Part shown: in pieces, positions 57,601 through 64,000 of the stretch
How the letters are laid out: every line of letters starts with the position of its first letter
Numbering within the stretch: position 1 is the stretch's first letter
Assembly (NCBI GenBank): GCA_003008705.1
Contig: PDUO01000011.1
Span: 673,956 to 737,955, forward strand
Length of the DNA stretch: 64,000 bases
Direction of reading: 5' to 3'
Source of the DNA: Pezicula radicicola
Lineage: Eukaryota > Ascomycota > Leotiomycetes > Helotiales > Dermateaceae
The notes under the pieces: generated by a model
Seen by the model: only the letters and a program-made list of their open reading frames with translations
The model's database searches: none
Told to the model about the DNA's origin: nothing
Translations under genes and position numbers: made by a program

Positions 57601-58052
57601 GTGCAGATCATTCTAAGCTTATTTTCCCATATATCCCCGGAGTGCATTGTCCTGAGGTGTTTTATATCTGTCGCGATGGCCTCACCCACGATAAGGCAAT
57701 TCGATGCTATTTGAGCGTCATTGCCAATGAACTGTTATTGTTCCTCTGTTAATGGGATGTGATCCTTGATTTTGCCTCACAATCATGTCCGCACAGTCCA
57801 TGCCGTCTCGCAGTAGTCCACGAGCACAGCAGAGTGCACGGCATTTCCAACTCCCTGGGTTGAGTTGACCGTGTTGTTGATCATCCCCTCTCTATATCGA
57901 GTATCACCATCCCAGGCATTATTGTCCTTTCGTTATCAACTCTCTCATTGAGCATACCTTTCTTGCACTCACGACCTGTGGTCATTTCTTTCGTTGTCCC
58001 TCTCTTGTATGTTGTTTTAGTACTTAAGGCGGAGAATACTCCAATAATTGCC
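54614..58052. other. 3.4-kb region without a convincing gene
   Basis: Many short ORFs on both strands were checked and none shows a domain or a splice-consistent extension. A TTCAGG hexamer run lies near 57547-57585 in an open frame of about 100 codons (57444-57752), which I do not accept as a gene. The last 200 bases are pyrimidine-rich and probably hold the promoter of the OPT transporter gene. Confidence 0.4.
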
Positions 58053-60669
58053 ATGGCTTCCAAAGAACGTCCTTTCTCAATTCCAGCGTGGCGACCAATT
58101 ATGGCAGGTGTTGTCTTTCCAGACGACGATTATGTGAAGGAGGGTATGGGGATTGATATTGCGAGGACGTCGTCCACCGATACCGACAGAATGAATGAGA
58201 AGGCAATCTACGAGGACACGAAGGAGCGCCAGGGAAGCGACAGTGAAATCGAATCGATCAACAACCTCGTCCGGTACGAGTCTCAAGATGTCGAAGGTAA
58301 ACGAAAGCCTGTAGAGGCCAACATGGAGACGATCGCTCTCAAGGCCTTGCATGTCGACGATGATCCAACATTAAATCCGTGGACCTTTAGAATGTTTTTT
58401 CTTGGTATGACTTATTTCACTTAGCGTATGTCTCTTTCTCTAACTTTACATAGGGATTGGATTGGCTTCATTCGGTTCTGCCTTGGCGACCATATTCTTG
58501 TTCAAGCCGCAGTCTGTATCTGTGTCCATTATCTTCTTGACGGTACTTAGCTACGTCGCTGGAAATGCCATGTCGATGATTATACCGACCACTGGTGTAA
58601 TTGGTCGGTGGTTTAACCCACATCCTTTCAATTCAAAAGAACATCTAGCGATCGTTGTCATGTCCGGTTCGGCTTCAGGTGCGGCTTACGCTACCGAAGT
58701 TCTTGCGACCCAAAAGTTGTATTACAACGTCGTGCCGAATCCTATCGTGGCTATACTTCTTCTTCTTTCCTCTCAGCTCTTAGGCTATGGAATGGCTGGA
58801 GTCCTACGAAAGAGTCTTGTGTATCCCACAAAGATGTTGTGGCCAAGTATCCTCCCGCTCAACTCATTGATCGAGACGTTACACAGAGACAAGACGGAAA
58901 TGAAAAAGAAGTTCAATTTCTTCTGGATTGTCTTTTTCGTTGTGGCGGTGTGGGAACTATTTCCTCAATATGTCATGCGTAAGTAAACCACCTGCATGTC
59001 CCCAGTGCTTCCGGCGTATGCTTGCCAGATCACTCGCTAATTTCTCTGTTCTTTAGCTGCCCTCACTGGAATTAGTATATTTTGTCTTGCGAACAGAAAA
59101 AGCTTAGTCTTTACAAATATTTTTGGAGGCACGAGCGGAAACGAGGGGCTGGGATTACTGTCGCTCAGCTTCGATTGGCAGTACATTACAACATCGTCCT
59201 TTTTCCTTCCACTGGTTACGCTCAGCAATATGTTCATCGGCTTTATCGTCTGCATGATTCTGTTTGTCTCATTATACTACGGGAACGTATGGCGGGCACA
59301 AGATTTCCCCTTTCTATCTCAGCAACTCTTCTCCCAAACCTCAAATTCGACACTTTTCGCCGTCTACAATCAATCATCAATTTTGGATGTTAACAATGAG
59401 CTCGATGAAACACTCCTTCAAATAGCAGGCCTTCCTTTCTTCTCCGCCACCAACGCGTCATACCTGCTCACCACAAACCTTGGCATCACGGCAACTATTG
59501 TCCATATACTCCTATTCAATTATGAGGCTATCAAAGATGCCTTTAGCATGCCCAAATGGTCAAATATCAAAGCGCGTATTTCAAATCCTAGGTCATGGAT
59601 GAAGTCTACCGAGCCGACTCAAGAGACGAAGGATTTGGATCCTCATTATCAACAGATGCTGGCCTACGCTGAAGTACCATCATACTGGTATAGCCTCACT
59701 GGACTGCTTTCGGTGGTTATCGGGCTTGCCTGCATATACCTCCTCAAATCAACTCTCCCGTGGTGGGGATTCTTCATCGCCTGTACATTGTCTTTCCTCA
59801 GCACACTGTTCTTCGGAGCCATGGCAGGTCTTATCGGTTTCAATGTACCCATCACAAGCGTCATTCAATTGATTGGTGGCTATCTCCACCCTGGCAAACC
59901 GGTGGCAAATATGTATTTCGTTCTTTTTGGAGCAAATGCCCAAGCACAAGCTCTTGGCCTCGTCCAAAATCTGAAGCTGGGGCAGTATGGCAAGCTGAGT
60001 CCAAAGTGCACCTTCACTGTGCAGGTAATAGGAACGATTCTCGGAGCCATTATCAACTATGCTTTGATGAGCTCCATAACAACAAATCAACGCGAGATCT
60101 TGCTTTCAATTCAAGGCACAAACATATGGTCGGGCCAAGTAATTCAGTCCTTTAATTCTAATGTAAGAACCCGTATCTCATCCTCTAAGATTCCTAATAC
60201 TAAGATTGAACAGGCCATCGCATTTGGAGCCCTTTCAAAATTCATGTTCAGCATCGGCCGAACCTACCAATGGATCGTCCTGGCATTGCCACTTGGCTTC
60301 TTTGTCCCACTTCCCTTCTACTTCCTCCACCGCAAGTTCCCTAATCGCGGTCTTGACTATATAGTTACCCCCGTCATCTGCTGGTTCATCGGATACCTCT
60401 CTGTTGGCATTAACTCCTCTGTATTGGCCTTCTTCGCTATCGGCTTCTTTGTTCAGTTTTACGTTCGTAAGCGGTATCCAGAGTGGTTCCTAAAGTACAA
60501 TTACATCCTTGCCGCGGCTATTAGTGGAGGCACAGAGTTGTTGGTTTTTGTTACCACGTTTGCTGTGCAGGGTGCCAGCGGAAAGGCGATTCCCTTCCCG
60601 CCGTACTGGGGGAACAACTTCCAGCAGGGCAACTTCGATTTCTGCGCCACCAACCCGGCTCTTGGTTAA
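58053..60669 (+). CDS. OPT-family oligopeptide/metal-chelate transporter
   Basis: Four exons are read: 58053-58404, 58454-58978, 59057-60162 and 60214-60669, giving about 812 residues. The start has a strong CCATGG context. The last intron is 51 nt and in frame without stops, but its removal joins SFNSN to AIAFGALSKFMFSIGRTYQW, the usual OPT sequence. An N-terminal cytosolic region of about 110 residues precedes NPWTFRMFFLGIGLASFGSA, the first membrane helix motif. About 14-16 hydrophobic segments follow, with NIFGGTSGNEGLGLLSLSFD and GGYLHPGKPVANMYF, both typical of the oligopeptide-transporter branch. These proton-coupled plasma-membrane carriers import small peptides or glutathione-like molecules. 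The ending YWGNNFQQGNFDFCATNPAL is also characteristic. Confidence 0.93.
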
Positions 60670-61556
60670 GTGATTGCGGAGACCCTGTAGAAGTTTAATA
60701 TCAGCGGTTACTGTAGGAATAGGGCGCTTTGGGAGTTTTCTTGGTTATCGGGAAGGAGATTTTCTTTCTTTCGTAGCTATCGGTTGGATTTCCTTGGCTC
60801 TTATCTATTTGTATCTTCTACATACTTGCCTGGAATGTAGTACGGAGTATGTACATCAATTCTATTTATATCTCAAACACACTTCGAATCAGTCTATATA
60901 GTAGTACCACAGCGGTTTAAAGCTCTAAGCTACCAGTCAATCCATACTCTACCCAAGAGAATAAGAGAAGACGTCTCGTATTTGAATTTACCACCTCTCT
61001 TGTCTAGTATAATTGTATGGCATCTGAACTGATATTCAAAGACAACATGGGCTACAACTGAATAGAACTAACAGCATGTCCTGCCATATAGAAAGACGCA
61101 GCCACAAACTAGGATGCTTAAACCTCTTTGGAAATTCAGAGATAGGAACACTTTTCTAAGTAGTTGTAATACTACCTATATCTGTATTGTTACTTAATGC
61201 TAAGTATATAAGAAAAAGTAAGTTATAGACAGGATACACTATACAACCTCTTTAGTAAAAAACAGAATGGTCCTTTACAGCTAAATATGTATATATATAA
61301 TCTACTATAGTAGTTATTTAATCCTCTAAAACCTAAATTTAACTTAAAGTCTTGTTAACTTTTATTGTTGTCAAGAAAATTGTGCTTGTCATTGTATAAG
61401 TAGAATTGATATTTCTTATAAAAACAATATTATATCCTGTTTGGAAATCACTCTAAAAGTAAAATTAAATAGTTGGAGGATAAAGTGAATTGGTATCTTT
61501 GTCTAGGTTATTGGTTGTATATAAATATCTCTCCCATGTTGAAATTAAATGATCTC

Positions 61557-61720
61557 TTTTGGATTAAATTGGGTTGAGTCGCTCAGTTGATTTGAGTCGT
61601 CAAGTCGGCTTGAGTCGTTAAAGTTGGTTAAGTCGCCTAGTTGGCCTGAGTCGCTCAGTTGGTTTGAGCCGCTAAATTGCTTTGAATCGTCAAATTAGGT
61701 TGAGTCGCTAAGTTAATAAA
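61557..61720 (+). repeat. 18-bp tandem array (S18, variant with GAGTCGCT core)
   Basis: Eight or so units at exact 18-bp spacing read GAGTCGCTCAGTTGATTT, GAGTCGTCAAGTCGGCTT, GAGTCGTTAAAGTTGGTT, AAGTCGCCTAGTTGGCCT, GAGTCGCTCAGTTGGTTT, GAGCCGCTAAATTGCTTT and GAATCGTCAAATTAGGTT. The period and the GAGT..CT..A frame match the array at 18990-19140, with TA replaced by CG. Confidence 0.8.
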
Positions 61721-62081
61721 TTCCAGGGAGGACCTCTGGCAGGAAACTTCCACTCTAGAAATGGTGCCCGGACTCTAAGGATACGATGTTCAAGTGGTTA
61801 TAGCGGTAGAGCTTCAACCTTGATCGTCCAGTTCTCCTTGGTTAGTTCTTGTCGGTTCTTGTCGCTATCATTATTACTAGTGTGACAGGAAACAAGTCGG
61901 CCACTTAAAAAAGCACTAGTTCACTAAATAAGTAAGAACTCCTTAGCAAATTACTCTGTATAGCCTCATACTATGATGAAAAGCAAACCATTGATTAAGT
62001 ACAGATATACCTATATAGATGAAAATTCTCTTTAGGGGATGCTGTTTAAAGTTGTAACAGGAAAGTCAGATTCTTTAGGCA

Positions 62082-62132
62082 ACTCAAATCAGCTTAGCGA
62101 CTCAGCCCAATTTGACGACTCAATTACTCGTA
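62082..62132 (-). repeat. Inverted partner of the 61.6-kb 18-bp array
   Basis: About three units in reverse orientation (AACTCAAATCAGCTTAGC, GACTCAGCCCAATTTGAC, GACTCAATTACTCG) match the variant at 61557-61720. The two arrays face each other over about 360 bp and may be the arms of one fold-back element. Confidence 0.65.
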
Positions 62133-64000
62133 AGTCATAAAAATTCTTTATTATTAGGAGTGTAGTTAATGACAATATAAGTACATGCACAATTTTCTCT
62201 TCTTTATTTATGAGTAAGTTAATGTGTGTTGAGTTATGAGCAAGAGGTTTAATTATGGAGGGAGGGAGAGGCCCCAGTGTGCCAATAACATTATATAGAC
62301 ACTATTTATCATGTCATCTCACCTAAGAGTCCATGAAACTTGATAAACGCAATACCTAAAATTATCCAAGCACAATCTTGTGATTGACACATTTCAACGT
62401 TGCAGGTTGTTCCTTGAAGCCAACCATCACATCTACATTTCTGAACACACCAACACGACAGCAACAGCCATCGAAGACTAAAGAGATTGGGTATTCAATT
62501 CGTCCAGATGCAAAGCCCAACCAATGATGGTAAAAGCAGAGCGCGGAAATGCATTTTAAACTCCAAAAGCTGAAAATTCCCACAGACAGAAGAAAAAGCA
62601 AAACACCATCGTCTGACAAGCTCCAAACAGTCAAACCGCTCCATCTGATTGGCTCTTCTACATCATGATAAGACCATTCCTCTTTGAGAACTTCTGAAAT
62701 CGTTATCTTTGAAGTTTTCTTGGATTCAATTTCAAGACGAGGAAGGCCCTTGAAGTACTTTTTAATGCTTTTTGTACTTGGCTGCTTGGCTTTTTTGGTG
62801 CTATTATTATCTACAGATCAAAAGCAGTTTGTAGTGCTGTCTTTTGAAGAGTTATGGTGTGAGACTGGGAGTGTGAGTCTAGCTGGCTTCATCTTGGAGG
62901 GTATATTCATGTGCTAAAAGGTAGCATCATTCCAAGTTGTTTGAGCCTTTTCCAAGATATAGTTCTATGTATGGAAGTATGAGATAACCGTTCATGATTC
63001 GTTTGTTACCTGACCTCATCCCTCGTTCTCCTTCAAGTGCCATACTTGCCACAGGCTATTTCAATATTGCTGTTTAAACTTGAGGCCATTTCAACCAGTT
63101 CATCACTTCCAATTATCTAACAGGGGATGTCACAAGTAACATCCACCAATCAAGTAAACTCTCAGTCCGGCCTATCTCAAATAAGGTTGTTTCAATGATG
63201 TCCTTTTCAGGAACTTCCAAGCTGAGCATTGTGTGGAGGTTATCAACGTCAGTAAAAACACAGGGAACCAAGTTGTACGGCATTGCCATATGTCATGCAT
63301 CGAGTTGTTCTCATGGAGTCCATTGGCTGTCAGCAATTCTACCTTGATGACAAACCTCATTAAGACACTGATAAGCATCCGAAAAACCGTAAATTGTTAC
63401 AACAAGTATCCTTTTTACCATCTTCATAAACCATATCTGATGAGCAGAGGAAATCTGGCATTCGATCAAAATATTCAGTGTGCAATCATATTTAAGAATG
63501 GAGCCAGAGGCTCCCTCGGAAAGTAAGATGCAAGATTGCATTTCCAGCGGGACGGGGCGGAAGATCGGCAGCTTGTCCTTGCTACCATGACCATGGTAAG
63601 GTGACCCCAGTTAGCCTTTCCTCCATGAAGAATATTCCACCATAACAGCACCACATATAACAAGGACAGGTACGGATATATACTGCTATATCGGATGAGT
63701 ATAAGCACAGTTTCATTATGGATTTCCTGATAAGCAGTTCTTTTTTCCGCAGTAGTCAGCCCTGTTTGTACTGTACTTTCTTTTCCCTTCATGTTTACCC
63801 CCACGGAACCCCCGAACCGAAAATCTCTGCTCTCAAAATGATGCTCTAGAACTTTTGACGAGGGATATATCTCCTCTCGCTCCTGATGATGTTCACTTCA
63901 ATTCATCCCATCCATTTCATAACTTGCCTTTCCCCCCCTTCCCTGCTGAGTGCCTGAACACCTTCAAATAACCGGAAAGACCGCGGTCCTCTCACCTTTA

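Larger units (their letters stand above)
60670..64000. other. AT-rich region with 18-bp repeat arrays, no gene recognised
   Basis: No coding region is supported in 3.3 kb. Bases 60900-61550 are strongly AT-rich. S18-type arrays lie at 61557-61720 and, inverted, at 62082-62132. Small ORFs near 62362-62634, 62684-62917 and 63475-63804 lack domains, conserved splicing or codon bias. The final 200 bases could belong to the upstream region of a gene beyond the window. Confidence 0.45.

Noticed and set aside
57444..57752. ORF with a Gly-Ser run before the OPT gene
   Set aside because: The run is made by a TTCAGG microsatellite and the flanking residues have no recognisable pattern.
61784..61870. 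tRNA-like stretch (GGTTATAGCGGTAGAGC) near the S18 array
   Set aside because: It resembles an A box, but no proper cloverleaf or B box can be drawn. A decayed tRNA-derived element is possible but not shown.
1..64000. CRISPR arrays, bacterial operons or phage genes
   Set aside because: The window is eukaryotic with spliced genes. The 18-bp arrays lack spacers and do not resemble CRISPR.

Overview
The window reads as nuclear DNA of a filamentous ascomycete (Pezizomycotina). The evidence is interrupted genes with short introns (about 37 to 165 nt, often with a CTAAC-type branch point), two Zn2Cys6 fungal regulators, a full-length cell-wall alpha-1,3-glucan synthase, and long AT-rich intergenic stretches carrying small TA-flanked inverted-repeat elements. 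Leotiomycetes/Helotiales is a guess from overall feel and was not tested. Exon boundaries were read by eye from splice signals and frame continuity.

Layout. 1-3.8 kb: the tail of a gene cut by the window edge, a small zinc-finger protein with an XPA-like element and a lysine-rich tail (1191-1850), and AT-rich repeat DNA. 3.8-5.4 kb: a membrane acyltransferase-3 family gene (minus). 5.4-9.5 kb: no gene, but a Tc1/mariner-type relic and a 168-bp MITE. 9.5-18.7 kb: a possible metabolic neighbourhood of Rieske oxygenase, O-methyltransferase, AMID-type FAD/NAD(P)H oxidoreductase and a Zn2Cys6 regulator, with no synthase backbone. 18.7-19.9 kb: a repeat block.

19.9-33.2 kb is the clearest functional unit. 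A predicted GPI-anchored GH13 alpha-amylase/glucanotransferase-like gene is transcribed away from a 7.5-kb alpha-1,3-glucan synthase gene (ags) across a 3.7-kb shared upstream region. In Aspergillus, homologous genes sit together and both act in alpha-glucan synthesis of the cell wall, so the pair is likely co-functional here.

33.6-40.1 kb holds a dimeric alpha/beta-barrel protein with two hexanucleotide-encoded dipeptide expansions, a second Zn2Cys6 regulator and a PLP enzyme of the ACC deaminase family. 41.1-47.5 kb is a decaying locus. It has a cupin gene with a frameshift, and an MFS transporter whose N- and C-terminal halves lie about 1.9 kb apart with an apparently intact unrelated gene between them. 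The C-terminal transporter relic abuts an NRPS-like reductase that lacks most of its adenylation domain. 48.1-50.4 kb: a large uncharacterised multi-exon gene with a probable single-base frameshift. 51.6-54.6 kb: a GNAT acetyltransferase and an aromatic-type FAD monooxygenase. 54.6-58.0 kb shows no convincing gene. 58.05-60.67 kb: an OPT-family oligopeptide transporter. 60.7-64 kb: AT-rich DNA with arrays of an 18-bp degenerate repeat.

The most unusual signal is this 18-bp repeat (GAGTTACTTAAATCAAGT-like). It occurs at about nine places and forms the interior of a TA-flanked MITE family whose copies differ in length with their repeat number.
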